Source of the DNA: a virus
DNA: 64,000 bases
IMG/VR virus record: IMGVR_UViG_3300029267_002119
Coordinates: 1 to 64,000 of that record
Direction: 5' to 3' (one strand)
Numbering within the stretch: the stretch's first letter is position 1; every line of letters starts with the position of its first letter. Shown here in pieces: positions 7,899 through 15,766 of the stretch. The notes beneath the pieces are model-generated. The model did not search any database. It worked only from the letters and a program-made list of their open reading frames with translations, and was not told where the DNA came from. The position numbers and the translations under genes are program-made.

Positions 7899-7913
7899 GG
7901 TTCTACCCAGGGG
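7899..7913 (-). promoter_or_regulatory. Candidate leftward promoter or operator (CCCCTGGGTAGAACC)
   Basis: On the minus strand this reads CCCCTGGGTAGAACC. Its core CCTGGGTAGAACC matches the plus-strand copy at 7935-7947 at 12 of 13 positions. TAGAAC could be a -10 element for the operon starting at 7852, 47 bases downstream. No good TTGACA-type -35 lies at the usual distance, so an extended -10 or a phage-encoded factor is possible. Confidence 0.45.
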
Positions 7914-7934
7914 CGGCCCGATGCTGTCGGAGGG

Positions 7935-7947
7935 CCTGGGTATAACC
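7935..7947 (+). promoter_or_regulatory. Candidate rightward promoter or operator (CCTGGGTATAACC)
   Basis: Mirror copy of the element at 7899-7911, pointing toward the plus-strand operon that starts at 8025. TATAAC would be the -10 hexamer. The back-to-back arrangement in the only divergent gap of the window supports a promoter pair. Confidence 0.45.
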
Positions 7948-8024
7948 CCTGGTGGCGCAGCAACATCGGATTCTTCCGTGAGAACTGAGCGCGGTGTTGT
8001 TGGGAGGAGTGAAGGAGGAGTTCA

Positions 8025-8897
8025 GTGGGACTCAAGAAGGTCAGCAAGAAGACGCTCGCAAAGAAGGATCTCTCGGACGGCATTCAGGTGCCCTGGCACC
8101 TGTGCCTCGACTACCTGCTCGCTGGGCGGGCCGTCGTGACGCTCGTTGACGTCGCGACCACCAAGCGGCACACCTACTTCGTTTCTCGCGCCACGGACGA
8201 CGAGAAGCAGCCGGACGGCACCGTCAAGGAGGTCGAGAAGGACCGCTGGTTCGTCCACGTGTTGCACGGCTCGGGCGACGGGCGGCGCTACTCCTACATC
8301 GGCGTGATCGACGACGTGCACGGCGTCCGCCGGTTCCGCACCACGAAGGGCACCAAGAAGGCCGCCGCGACTGCCGAGAACATCAACCTGATCGGCGATA
8401 CGACCAAGTGGCTCGTGGATGGTGTCGAAGCCTCCCACAAGATCAAGTTCTGGCATCGGGGCTTCTGCGCGCGCTGCTGCGCGGCCCTGACCGTTCCCAG
8501 CTCGATCGCGACCGGCTTCGGCCCCGACTGCGCGAAGATGATGGGGATCGCGATGAAGAAGGTCTCGCCCAGCGTGGTCGAGAAGCTCGCCGCGCTCTCG
8601 CCCGTCGAGGGCGAGCCCGCGCCCGCCAAGAAGGAGACGGTCAAGGAGCCCGAGGGGCTCGACGTGGCCGGAGCCGTAGAGAAGGTGCTCACGAAGCAGT
8701 TCGAGGCTGCCGCGCCCGCCGAGGAGCCCGAGGAAGACCCGACCGCTGTCCTGCTCGCGACCGCCGTGAAGCTCTCCAAGATGACGGCCGCTGAGGTCTA
8801 CGAGTGGCTGAAGGCGCGCGTCAAGGTCGAGAACGGCGAGATCGCCGAGCTGCTCACGCTCGACGACCTGCGCACGCCCAAGAAGGACACGGCGTGA
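8025..8897 (+). CDS. DUF6011-like zinc-binding protein
   Basis: 290 aa, starting at GTG 8025 after AGGAGGAG. The middle segment (FWHRGFCARCCAAL, TVPSSIATGFGPDC) matches the pattern of DUF6011: two or three cysteines, LT-P-S-I-G-GP-C. This pattern is thought to form a small treble-clef-like zinc site and is common in actinophage and other phage proteins. The N-terminal 120 residues may bind nucleic acid (basic, beta-rich). The C-terminal 100 residues are Ala/Glu/Pro-rich and probably flexible, ending in a helical segment. First gene of the plus-strand operon. Function unknown. Confidence 0.65.
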   Translation: MGLKKVSKKTLAKKDLSDGIQVPWHLCLDYLLAGRAVVTLVDVATTKRHTYFVSRATDDEKQPDGTVKEVEKDRWFVHVLHGSGDGRRYSYIGVIDDVHGVRRFRTTKGTKKAAATAENINLIGDTTKWLVDGVEASHKIKFWHRGFCARCCAALTVPSSIATGFGPDCAKMMGIAMKKVSPSVVEKLAALSPVEGEPAPAKKETVKEPEGLDVAGAVEKVLTKQFEAAAPAEEPEEDPTAVLLATAVKLSKMTAAEVYEWLKARVKVENGEIAELLTLDDLRTPKKDTA

Positions 8898-8926
8898 ACC
8901 GCCACGCAAGGAACACGCTGGGGCTC

Positions 8927-8944
8927 GCTTCCCGAGAGGGAGGC
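8927..8944 (+). terminator. GC-rich hairpin with GAGA loop
   Basis: GCTTCCC, loop GAGA, GGGAGGC, with one G-U pair, in the 122-base gap after the DUF6011-like gene. No U-run follows, so it may act as an mRNA processing or stability hairpin and not as a full terminator. Confidence 0.3.
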
Positions 8945-8986
8945 GGGTCCCAGCACGAGAGTCAACGTACCTACCAACCCGAGAAG

Positions 8987-9005
8987 GCGGGGTAGAACCT
9001 ACCCC
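8987..9005 (+). promoter_or_regulatory. Candidate promoter/operator with palindrome GGGGTAG-AAC-CTACCCC
   Basis: Positions 8989-9005 form a perfect 7-3-7 inverted repeat that contains GGGTAGAACC, the same core found at 7899-7947 and at 4747-4757. It lies 15-30 bases before the next start codon (9020). Either a -10-like element, or a repressor or activator site overlapping one. Confidence 0.4.
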
Positions 9006-9019
9006 AGGAGAGATGTCCA

Positions 9020-9694
9020 GTGAAGCTGCTCTTGACGAGCTACAAGTTCTACGACGCGATCATGGAGCAGGTCAGCGCCGACCTGGCCGACTGGCTGCAC
9101 GATCACGAGAAGCGCTGGAAGACCCAGGTCCGCTGGGACCTTCCCGACGACGACGCGTTCCACGCCGAGGAACTCGTGGGCGCCCTGTCGGCGCTCGCGG
9201 AGGCTGCCGAGACAACCGCCAAGCGCGGCAAGGCGATCGACCGCCTGGTCGGCGAGATCCGGGCCGTGTACCCGGCGACCGAGGCTCCGGCGACCGAACC
9301 CGACCTGGGCGAGCAGATCGAGGCGATCCTGGGCGGAACGGACGACGACCAGGCGGTCCTTCAGGACATGCTGGCGCAGGCTCCGGCAGGTGCGCCGACC
9401 GAGATCGTCGAGTCGGCCCTGCGCGATCTGGTCACCGAAGGTCAGATCCAGGTTGTTCAGACCACGGCCGACGACCAGGTGGCCTCCCAGGAGCCAGTGG
9501 AGGCCCACCAGGAGCCTGAAGAGGTGGTCGAGGCCCCGGAGGTCAAGCCGGTCGAGAAGGCCCCCCAGAAGGCCCCGCAGGCCGTGGAGCTGTCCAAGCC
9601 GGAGCCGGTCGCTCCGGCCGCGCCCCCGGTCCAGAAGCGGGCCGCCTACCTCCTCGCCGACCTGTTCCGAAACCTCAAGGTCGACGAGGCGTAA
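9020..9694 (+). CDS. Hypothetical protein with Pro/Glu/Ala-rich C-terminal linker
   Basis: 224 aa, GTG start at 9020. Residues 1-140 are predicted mostly helical and acidic. About 150-205 form a low-complexity Pro-Glu-Val-Ala stretch (EPEEVVEAPEVKPVEKAP), and the last 15 residues (AAYLLADLFRNLKVDE) look like a short amphipathic helix that could be a binding peptide. The competing frame from ATG 9013 encodes an Arg/Gly/Asp-rich shadow and is rejected. No family recognised. Confidence 0.6.
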   Translation: MKLLLTSYKFYDAIMEQVSADLADWLHDHEKRWKTQVRWDLPDDDAFHAEELVGALSALAEAAETTAKRGKAIDRLVGEIRAVYPATEAPATEPDLGEQIEAILGGTDDDQAVLQDMLAQAPAGAPTEIVESALRDLVTEGQIQVVQTTADDQVASQEPVEAHQEPEEVVEAPEVKPVEKAPQKAPQAVELSKPEPVAPAAPPVQKRAAYLLADLFRNLKVDEA

Positions 9695-9698
9695 GCCC

Positions 9699-10280
9699 TT
9701 GATCTTCGAGAACTTGACGAGCTGGAACACCGAGGATCTGCGCCGGGTCATGGACCTGGCGCTCTCGGTGGTCAACGACAAGGGAGAGAAGGTCGGCGTC
9801 CGCGTGGACACCCCGATCGTGGCCCGCCACTACACGGCCCGGTCGGGGCTCGTCTCGGCCAGCTTCGACCCCAACACGCGATCGGCCATCCTCCGTCTCC
9901 GTCGGCCCGGCCGGGTGGACCTGGAGGTCGTGGACGCGCTCGCGAGCGTCATGGACGGGGCGCTCGGTCGGATGCCGCGCGAGATGGTCGAGCACGTCTT
10001 CCTGGGCGGACTCGCGCTGGTGCGCGGCCGGTCCTACCAGGACGGCTGGACCAGCTGGGCAGCCAAGGACAAACCGCCGCCGCCCGAGCTGGACGAGATC
10101 CAGGTCCGGGCATCGCGCACCAGGCACCGACGGTCGCCCGCCTGGCTCCGTCGGCAGCTCGAGGCCGCCGAGAAGGAGATGGACCGGATCAACGCGAGCT
10201 GGCGGTCCGAGGTCGGCCTCCAGCAGCGAAAGATCGACGCGATCAGGGCGAAGCTCGCCGCGCAGGAGAATCCGTCGTGA
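9699..10280 (+). CDS. Hypothetical protein, about 193 aa, with C-terminal coiled coil
   Basis: The start is set at TTG 9699, just after the previous stop, with GAGG nine bases upstream. The same frame is open from 9390 but there overlaps the preceding gene out of frame. The first 120 residues look alpha/beta (LALSVVNDKGEKVGVRVDTP). The C terminus has a basic patch and then a coiled-coil-like helix (RRQLEAAEKEMDRI). Overlaps the next gene by four bases. Function unknown. Confidence 0.55.
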   Translation: MIFENLTSWNTEDLRRVMDLALSVVNDKGEKVGVRVDTPIVARHYTARSGLVSASFDPNTRSAILRLRRPGRVDLEVVDALASVMDGALGRMPREMVEHVFLGGLALVRGRSYQDGWTSWAAKDKPPPPELDEIQVRASRTRHRRSPAWLRRQLEAAEKEMDRINASWRSEVGLQQRKIDAIRAKLAAQENPS

Positions 10281-10840
10281 AACTCAAGAACGAGACGCGC
10301 TACAACGGCCGCGACATCCGAGGTCTCCTGCTCGCCTGCGCCCGAGAGCGCGGAATCACGCTCGGGAACCGGACCATCACCGTGGTTCACGCGCCACTGC
10401 GCAGACAAGCGGCGGCCGGAGTTCGGAACACGCTCAAGCTGATGCGACCCGAGCGTCTGCACGACAACGCGATCGACGCGTTGGCCGGGGTCAGCGCTGA
10501 CGAGCCTACGATGCCGCCCGGGGCGTTCCTCGACGTGTGCTCGATCATCGCCTGGTTCGTCTACGGTAGCCAGACGTGGTTCGACGAGCTTCCCGACTGG
10601 GCGGTCGGCCGCAGCGTGCGCTTCAAGCGGCAGGAGCCGAAGCAGGAGCGTCCCACGGGAATCGAGTACCACCAGAAGAAGCTCGCGGCCGAGCAGGCCA
10701 AGCTCGCCGAGTGGGAGGCCAAGCTCGAGCACGCCGAGCGGTTCGCACAGCGGTGGCGCAAGAAGGTCAACAGCCGCCGCGCGACCATCCGCCGCCTCAA
10801 GCGCGAGCAGGGGCAGATGGTCGAGCCCGGCGATTTGTAG
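10277..10840 (+). CDS. Hypothetical protein, 187 aa, basic coiled-coil C terminus
   Basis: GTG start at 10277 overlaps the upstream TGA as GTGA. An N-terminal basic domain is followed by a central segment (FLDVCSIIAWFVYGSQTWFDE) that is hydrophobic but short of a clear membrane helix. A strongly charged coiled coil (KLAAEQAKLAEWEAKLEHAE) ends in a very basic tail. Such a tail could bind DNA or RNA, but no known domain is recognised. Last gene of the plus-strand operon, before a hairpin terminator. Confidence 0.6.
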   Translation: MKLKNETRYNGRDIRGLLLACARERGITLGNRTITVVHAPLRRQAAAGVRNTLKLMRPERLHDNAIDALAGVSADEPTMPPGAFLDVCSIIAWFVYGSQTWFDELPDWAVGRSVRFKRQEPKQERPTGIEYHQKKLAAEQAKLAEWEAKLEHAERFAQRWRKKVNSRRATIRRLKREQGQMVEPGDL

Positions 10841-10855
10841 GGCACCCGGTCACCA

Positions 10856-10901
10856 GACGAAAGCGAGGGCAGCCCGCACGAGCGAGCGCCCTCGTTTCGT
10901 C
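10856..10901. terminator. Hairpin terminator between convergent operons
   Basis: GACGAAAGCGAGGGC at 10856-10870 pairs with GCCCTCGTTTCGTC at 10888-10901, apart from one bulged G. The pairing also provides T-rich segments on either strand. It is placed exactly between the end of the plus-strand operon (10840) and the end of the 53-kb minus-strand operon (10923), so it can serve both. Confidence 0.65.
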
Positions 10902-10922
10902 GGATCGGTTGGGCGGTTAGCC

Positions 10923-11381
10923 CTAGTAGATGCCCTGGACCTTCGCGTTGGCGTTGGCCGCCGACGTGGCGTCGTGGCTGTGACGACGGGCGGTCAGCCA
11001 GCCGTTCCAGGTCGCGCCCTCGACAGTGATGTTTCCGGCGCCGGTCTTCATGTGGAGCTGGAGCTGGTGCTCGCCCTTCGCCAGGCGGACGGTGCGCTCG
11101 AGAACGAGCGCGTCCTCCTGGTCGGCGACCGAAGGCATCGACTTCCGCACGAGGCCGTCCGCGAGCGGGGCCATGTCGGTGCCGTCCATGAAGAACGTCG
11201 CGTCGATCACGCCGTCCACCGCGCTGTGCGACAGCGTGAGGAACGCCTTGAGGTCGATGAGCATCTCGTCTTCCTCGACGGTGAACTTGAGCGATGCGAT
11301 GAGGCTCGCGCCGGTGGTGTAGTTGAAGGCCGTGATGCCCGTGAGGACGACATCGGCAACGATCGGGGCTTCGCCGAGCAT
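10923..11381 (-). CDS. Putative virion decoration or fibre-associated protein, 152 aa
   Basis: Last gene of the late operon. ATG 11381 follows GAGGAGAGAATC. The protein is beta-rich, with FNYTTGASLIASLKFTVEED and a receptor- or trimer-like jelly-roll feel (HQLQLHMKTGAGNITVEGA), but no named family is recognised. Structural assignment comes from position and composition only. Confidence 0.5.
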   Translation of the reverse strand: MLGEAPIVADVVLTGITAFNYTTGASLIASLKFTVEEDEMLIDLKAFLTLSHSAVDGVIDATFFMDGTDMAPLADGLVRKSMPSVADQEDALVLERTVRLAKGEHQLQLHMKTGAGNITVEGATWNGWLTARRHSHDATSAANANAKVQGIY

Positions 11382-11448
11382 GATTCTCTCCTCGATGATC
11401 TCTTTGTCTGGTTTGACGCTTTAGGCGTGGAGGTTCAGCCCGACTGGC

Positions 11449-12021
11449 CTACGGCCTGCCGGTGTCCTGCTGGTTGAGGCCGAACTTGTAGTTGGCCGTG
11501 ATGACCTGGTCGGTCAGGGCACCACCGCTGTTGTTGTAGAGGCTCATCCGGATGAACTCGCCCTCGCGGAGGGTGATGCCCGGGAAGCTCCGCACGGTGG
11601 TCGAGACCGTCGCGTGCGGCTCGCCCATCAGGTCGAGGAACGCGTCGCTGGCGGTCGGAAGCACGTCGGTCGTCTCGTTGACGATGAAGCGCACGTGGCC
11701 GGTGTCGGTCGGGGCGCCCGTGGGATAGTAGGCGGTGGCCGGACCCTGCACGCCCTTCTGCGCGGGAGGGAGGATCTTGCGGATCTCGACAGTCCGGCAG
11801 TAGACGTTCGCGAGCTTCAGCGTGGCGGGCAGCTCGACGGTGCAGTGCCCGGCGCTGAAGTCGTCCCGCGCGGGCGGCTCGACCACGTGATCGGACCCCT
11901 CCGCGTAGGGAACCTGCGCGGGCGTGGTCGTCTGCGGACGCGGAATGTCGAACGACGTCAGCGTGGTGTTCGGGAAGGTCTGCGTGACGACCTTCGTTGC
12001 CTGAATCCTGGTAACGGTCAT
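11449..12021 (-). CDS. Putative virion structural protein, 190 aa
   Basis: ATG start at 12021 after AGGAGCAAG. The protein is Thr/Pro-rich and beta-rich without membrane segments (TTTPAQVPYAEGSDHVVEP, GEFIRMSLYNNSGGALTD). It is preceded by the best sigma70-like promoter of the window (12062-12090), so this gene and the next may be made independently of the rest of the late operon, for example at high level. Function unknown. Confidence 0.5.
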   Translation of the reverse strand: MTVTRIQATKVVTQTFPNTTLTSFDIPRPQTTTPAQVPYAEGSDHVVEPPARDDFSAGHCTVELPATLKLANVYCRTVEIRKILPPAQKGVQGPATAYYPTGAPTDTGHVRFIVNETTDVLPTASDAFLDLMGEPHATVSTTVRSFPGITLREGEFIRMSLYNNSGGALTDQVITANYKFGLNQQDTGRP

Positions 12022-12061
12022 CTCTTGCTCCTTGGAGACGGAACCTCTACGTCAGGGTGAC

Positions 12062-12090
12062 ATTCTAGGTCCGTCGAGTTGGGGGGTCAA
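12062..12090 (-). promoter_or_regulatory. Sigma70-like promoter, TTGACC-17 nt-TAGAAT
   Basis: On the minus strand, TTGACC (12090-12085) and TAGAAT (12067-12062) are separated by exactly 17 bases, close to the consensus TTGACA/TATAAT. The expected start of transcription is near 12055, giving a leader of about 35 bases before ATG 12021. Confidence 0.65.
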
Positions 12091-12138
12091 GCCGATAAGA
12101 ACTGGTCTTCCTGGGTCTTCCGAGGGTTCTAGTGGACT

Positions 12139-13254
12139 CTACGTGGTGTACTCGAAAGCCGCCACCAGCTCGCCCGCGTGGATGCTCATGTACTCTGCGG
12201 TTGCACCGGAGGTGCCCCCGGTGAGCGTCTCGGATGCGGTGAACTGACCGCTGACCTGGCTCACCTTCAAGAAGCCATCGCCGACGAGGCTGATCTTCGC
12301 GGTCGCGCCGCTCGTGCCGCCTGTGATGATCTCCTTCCGTTGGAATGGACCGCCAGTCACGGTACCGTGGTTGACCTTCGAGTCCCGCTGGCCGTTGGCG
12401 TTCTCGATCGAGACGGTCACGAAACCGTTCATGCAGTCGCTCGACGCCAGCGTCGCTCGCGCAGCCGAAGTGCCGCCGAGGATCTCCTCGCCATTGGTCA
12501 TGTTCCCGGAGAACGTGTCGCACTTCATTGTGGCCGCCTCCTGAACCGTCGCTGTGTTCGAGGAGGTCTGGCCTGTGATCGTCTCGCTGTCGGAGAAGGT
12601 GGGCACGGTCGGATCGGCGTTGAGAGCGGCCGATGCGCTCGAGGTCCCGCCGGTGATCGTCTCCCCGTTCTGGAAGTCGCCGGTCACCGTCTTGATCATC
12701 AGGTAGGCCGCCTCAACCTGGGTGACCACGCCTGTCGCTGAGCTGGTCCCGCCAGTGACGGTCTCCCCCACCTGAAACGGGCCGCCGGTCACGGTACCGT
12801 GCGCCAGCTTCATGTGCATCTCGGCCACGAGGAGCCGGACCTTACCAGCTGGCGTGTCGCACGTCAGCGAAGTCGCGCTGCCCACGCTCACGCTCGTAGC
12901 CGCAACCCCATCGACCTTGACGGTCGGCGTCTCGACATCGAACGCGTGGCCCGTCAGCTCGATCGAGGTTCCGCCAGCTGTCCCACCGCTCTTGGTGGCG
13001 CCGAGCGAATCAACACGCGGCTTGCTCACGTTCGTGAAGTCGATGTTGCCATCGCTCGCGGCCGGTGTGCCGTCGTCGTGGACCACCGCCTCGCCGCCGC
13101 AGGTCGCGCACGTGAACTTGTGAGGCCCTGGGCCGTTCGCGTCGTCCTTCCACGCCTGGCAGAACTGCTCGCTCGTGATGTGGGCCGGTCGGTTAACCGT
13201 GAACAGAACGCCGCATCCGTAGGGGCACGAAAGCTGAATCTGATCGACTGCCAT
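12139..13254 (-). CDS. Modular tail adhesin: N-terminal zinc ribbon, IPT/TIG domain, GGT repeats
   Basis: 371 aa, ATG 13254 with GGAGAGAGAC upstream. Residues about 10-55 have CPYGCG and CATCGG, a zinc-ribbon-like arrangement that is odd for a fibre. Residues about 78-140 match an IPT/TIG immunoglobulin-like fold (PRVDSLGATKSGGTAGGTSI, then VKVDGVAATSVSV). From about 145 to the end, six or so copies of a beta repeat with core GETITGGTSSA alternate with HGTVTGGPF segments. One such unit also occurs near the C terminus of the protein encoded at 16938-18632. Probably a surface fibre or decoration module. Host ligand unknown. Confidence 0.7.
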   Translation of the reverse strand: MAVDQIQLSCPYGCGVLFTVNRPAHITSEQFCQAWKDDANGPGPHKFTCATCGGEAVVHDDGTPAASDGNIDFTNVSKPRVDSLGATKSGGTAGGTSIELTGHAFDVETPTVKVDGVAATSVSVGSATSLTCDTPAGKVRLLVAEMHMKLAHGTVTGGPFQVGETVTGGTSSATGVVTQVEAAYLMIKTVTGDFQNGETITGGTSSASAALNADPTVPTFSDSETITGQTSSNTATVQEAATMKCDTFSGNMTNGEEILGGTSAARATLASSDCMNGFVTVSIENANGQRDSKVNHGTVTGGPFQRKEIITGGTSGATAKISLVGDGFLKVSQVSGQFTASETLTGGTSGATAEYMSIHAGELVAAFEYTT

Positions 13255-13272
13255 GTCTCTCTCCTGAAGCTG

Positions 13273-13278
13273 ATTCTA
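13273..13278 (-). promoter_or_regulatory. Candidate -10 hexamer TAGAAT
   Basis: TAGAAT on the minus strand, 18 bases before the ATG at 13254 in a 47-base gap. No convincing -35 at 17 bases, so low confidence. Confidence 0.25.
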
Positions 13279-13301
13279 TTCTGACTATCGACGAAGCTGC
13301 C

Positions 13302-14495
13302 CTAGCCGGTCGCGTAGAAGATGCAGATACCGTCTTCGCCCGTGGCCCCGGTGCCTCCAGGTCCGCCGTCGTTGCTGCTGAATCCGTCGCCGCCTGCTCC
13401 GGCTATGCCCCCAGAACCGCCGTTAGCGTGGATATGCGAAGCGTCTACATTCGTTCCTGCCGTATCGTAGACGACGCGAAGGACTCCCCCTCCGCCACCA
13501 CCCCCGCTGCCGCCGCCACCACCGCCGTAACCGCTGCCACCAGCGCCGTCGCCGTCGCCTCCGTCGCCTCCGCTCGCGCCGTCCGCAGAGATCCGACCTG
13601 TGGCATTGATGTCGAGGGTTCCGCCGACAAACACGTCAAGCTCGCCACCTCCAGCGCCAGAAGCTCCTCCGCCGCCTCCGCCTCCGTAGGAGCCACCACC
13701 ATAGGGAGCATCACCGCCATCGCCACCATCACCGAGATCAGATACGGTCTGCGCACCAGGGGATCCGGCAATGCCTCCCGGCCCCACAGTGCCGATAGGT
13801 GTAGTCCCACCTTGTAGCGCACCACCTCCTCCTGCTCCGCCCCCGCCTCCGCCTCCGCCGAACAGCAGACCGAGCGAGTCGCCTCGGTCGTCGGCCAGGC
13901 GCGCGGCCCAGGTCGAATCCAGTGCTACGACAGCGGTGCCGCTTCCGCCGGTTCCTTTGGAGGCGGTTGCTCCAGTACCACCAGCAGCAAGACCGGCGCC
14001 GTCCAGGTTCGAGCTTCGATTGGAACCGTCTCCACCATCTCCTCCACCCTGCGCTGAAGGAGTACCTCCGATCACCCCGCAGCCACCTCCACCACCAGCA
14101 CCACCAGCGGAGATGCACCCGATCCCGTCGCTCCCGTCCGTAGCGTCAGCGGCTTTGGATCCACCTCCCGTCGATCCACCCGTGTACTGCCGCCCGGCGG
14201 CGCCAGCCGTTCCAGCGGCTCCGGCTGTTCCTCGACCATCCGCCGTGATTGCGCAGCCCGCACCAATGTCGCAATCTTCCTGCACGAGGACTACGAGCTT
14301 GCGGCGAGCCGTGGCGATCAGCTTCGCGCTGGACGAGATCGTGAGGCTCCGGTAGTCCTTGCGCCCGTCAGCGTTCGCGTCGGCGACGATGCTCACGTCT
14401 CCGAGACTGCCGTCCCCGAACGTCGGACCCTTAGCCGCGCTCACCCCGTCATCGAGTTCGGTCGAGGTTGCGAACCCGCCTAGTCTGATTGCCAT
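13302..14495 (-). CDS. Polyglycine-rich tail adhesin (paralogue of the gene at 15767)
   Basis: 397 aa. A short beta-rich N-terminal domain (about 1-90; FGDGSLGDVSIVADANADGR) is followed by about 250 residues dominated by Gly with Ala, Ser and Thr, including many runs of four to seven Gly. Such stretches form polyglycine-II helices in T-even gp38-type adhesins. The C terminus (GATGEDGICIFYATG) is a short non-glycine cap, as in the other two Gly-rich proteins here. The N-terminal domain is shared with the protein at 15767-16933 (TFGDGSLGDV against FGSGSLGDV). Likely receptor-binding tip or fibre segment. Confidence 0.75.
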   Translation of the reverse strand: MAIRLGGFATSTELDDGVSAAKGPTFGDGSLGDVSIVADANADGRKDYRSLTISSSAKLIATARRKLVVLVQEDCDIGAGCAITADGRGTAGAAGTAGAAGRQYTGGSTGGGSKAADATDGSDGIGCISAGGAGGGGGCGVIGGTPSAQGGGDGGDGSNRSSNLDGAGLAAGGTGATASKGTGGSGTAVVALDSTWAARLADDRGDSLGLLFGGGGGGGGAGGGGALQGGTTPIGTVGPGGIAGSPGAQTVSDLGDGGDGGDAPYGGGSYGGGGGGGASGAGGGELDVFVGGTLDINATGRISADGASGGDGGDGDGAGGSGYGGGGGGSGGGGGGGVLRVVYDTAGTNVDASHIHANGGSGGIAGAGGDGFSSNDGGPGGTGATGEDGICIFYATG

Positions 14496-14504
14496 GTGAC
14501 TCTC

Positions 14505-14939
14505 CTACGCGGCGTACTCGAACCCGTCAGTCAGCGTACTCCTGCCGGTCCAAGATCCCTCACCGTTCTCGATGGTGACGTCGACCGCTCCGGCGGCGTG
14601 AGCCGGAGTGTCGCACTGAAGGCTTGTCTTGGTCTGGTTCTGGATGTTTGTGGCGGCGACTCCGTCGAACTTCACCTCGACGTCGTCCAGGTCGAGGTTG
14701 TAGCCCTGGATCGTAACCGTGTCGCCGCCCGCTGTCCCCCCGGTTGCCGGATCGATAGAGTCGATAGCTGGCGTCGGACCATTCCAGTCTGGGTCGCTGT
14801 ACCAGCCGTCGATCCGAGCCTCGTCGGTGTACTCGACAGCCGTAGTTCCGGCCGGAGGAGTCCACGGGGTCACGCCATCCCACACCGTGATGTTCTCGAT
14901 CAGGCCGTCTGAATCACGGACTATTGCGTAGTTGCTCAC
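14505..14939 (-). CDS. Small IPT/TIG-domain fibre protein, 144 aa
   Basis: The N-terminal part (MSNYAIVRDSDGLIENITVW) is a short beta unit common at the start of phage tail proteins. Residues about 57-125 form one IPT/TIG domain (IDSIDPATGGTAGGDTVTI, then VKFDGVAATNI), very like that in the gene at 12139, including LQCDTPA against LTCDTPA. Ends GFEYAA, comparable to AAFEYTT of the 12139 protein. Probably an accessory fibre or receptor-contact protein. Confidence 0.7.
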   Translation of the reverse strand: MSNYAIVRDSDGLIENITVWDGVTPWTPPAGTTAVEYTDEARIDGWYSDPDWNGPTPAIDSIDPATGGTAGGDTVTIQGYNLDLDDVEVKFDGVAATNIQNQTKTSLQCDTPAHAAGAVDVTIENGEGSWTGRSTLTDGFEYAA

Positions 14940-14948
14940 GGTAATCTC

Positions 14949-15758
14949 CTAGTCGTAGACGTAGACGACGACTTTACCGGCGGCCCCAGAGCCGATGGAA
15001 GTCGAGCCACCACCACCACCACCGCCAGGTTGGGTGCCGTTGCCGCCGCCACCGCTGCCGCCATTGCCGCCGTTCACCGAGGAACCACCTCCCTGTAAGC
15101 CACCACCTCCCCCACCGCCGCCCCAAACAGAGCTACCGCCGCTGCCCGAGCCCACCGTGTCCTGGAAGCCGCCGCCCCCACCACCGCCAAACACAGAGTT
15201 GGCTCCGTTTCCTCCAGTACCGGCACCTCCGGCCCCGCCATCCACGCTCCCGCCTGCTCCCCCAGAAGGGCCGGACGCCCCGGCGGATAACTGGGCGCCA
15301 CCGCCGCCTCCCACCGCCTGCGGGCCAGGCGCTCCAGAAGACCACGTGCCGCCTCCACCGCCATAAGCCGAAAGGTGCGCGCCGAATGTGGTCGTCCCTC
15401 CAGTCCCCCCAGTCCCTCCTCCAGGCCCTCCTCCTCCAATGGTCACGGTCTGGTTGCCTGATATGTCACCGAGGTTCATCCTGCGCTCGACGTAGCCTCC
15501 ACCGCCTCCTCCAGACCCGCTACCTGGTGAGGTACCGCCGCCCCCGCCACCGCCGCCCCAAGCGCGGATCAGAACGATGCTGCCCACGGTAGGCTTGTTC
15601 CAGGTGCCGTTGCTCGTGAACTCCTGCACATCGACGGGGTCGGCCTTGTTGCCGACGTCGGTCTGAAGCGTGCCGATGTCGGAGGCGTTGTCGGAGATGT
15701 CACTCGCGTTCTGGGTAACATCGGCAGCGAGTCCGAACTTGCTGACGCTGATAACCAT
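14949..15758 (-). CDS. Glycine-rich tail fibre/adhesin with classic Gly-rich domain
   Basis: 269 aa. The start is ATG 15758 with AGGAG five bases upstream; the longer frame to 15791 enters the preceding gene. A short helical segment (VTQNASDISDNASDIGTL) resembles a trimerisation coiled coil. It is followed by EFTSNGTWNKP and RAWGGGGGGGG, a signature widespread in phage and prophage Gly-rich tail proteins. The rest is polyglycine-II-like, closing with GKVVVYVYD. Third glycine-rich gene within 4 kb. Confidence 0.78.
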   Translation of the reverse strand: MVISVSKFGLAADVTQNASDISDNASDIGTLQTDVGNKADPVDVQEFTSNGTWNKPTVGSIVLIRAWGGGGGGGGTSPGSGSGGGGGGYVERRMNLGDISGNQTVTIGGGGPGGGTGGTGGTTTFGAHLSAYGGGGGTWSSGAPGPQAVGGGGGAQLSAGASGPSGGAGGSVDGGAGGAGTGGNGANSVFGGGGGGGFQDTVGSGSGGSSVWGGGGGGGGLQGGGSSVNGGNGGSGGGGNGTQPGGGGGGGSTSIGSGAAGKVVVYVYD

Positions 15759-15766
15759 GTTAGCTC

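Noticed and set aside
6788-8083. Longer form of the ADP-ribosylglycohydrolase starting at 8083
   Set aside because: The extra 77 residues cross the divergent control region and the start of the plus-strand gene, and the GGAGG site precedes ATG 7852.
13771-14355. Plus-strand Pro-rich ORF (and similar ones at 14995 and 16257)
   Set aside because: Proline runs are the complement of glycine codons in the polyglycine adhesins; no ribosome site or conserved feature.
14995-15560. Repeated CCACC/CCGCC blocks that look like short direct repeats or a CRISPR array
   Set aside because: There are no constant repeat-spacer lengths; the pattern is the codon repetition of polyglycine in the minus-strand genes.
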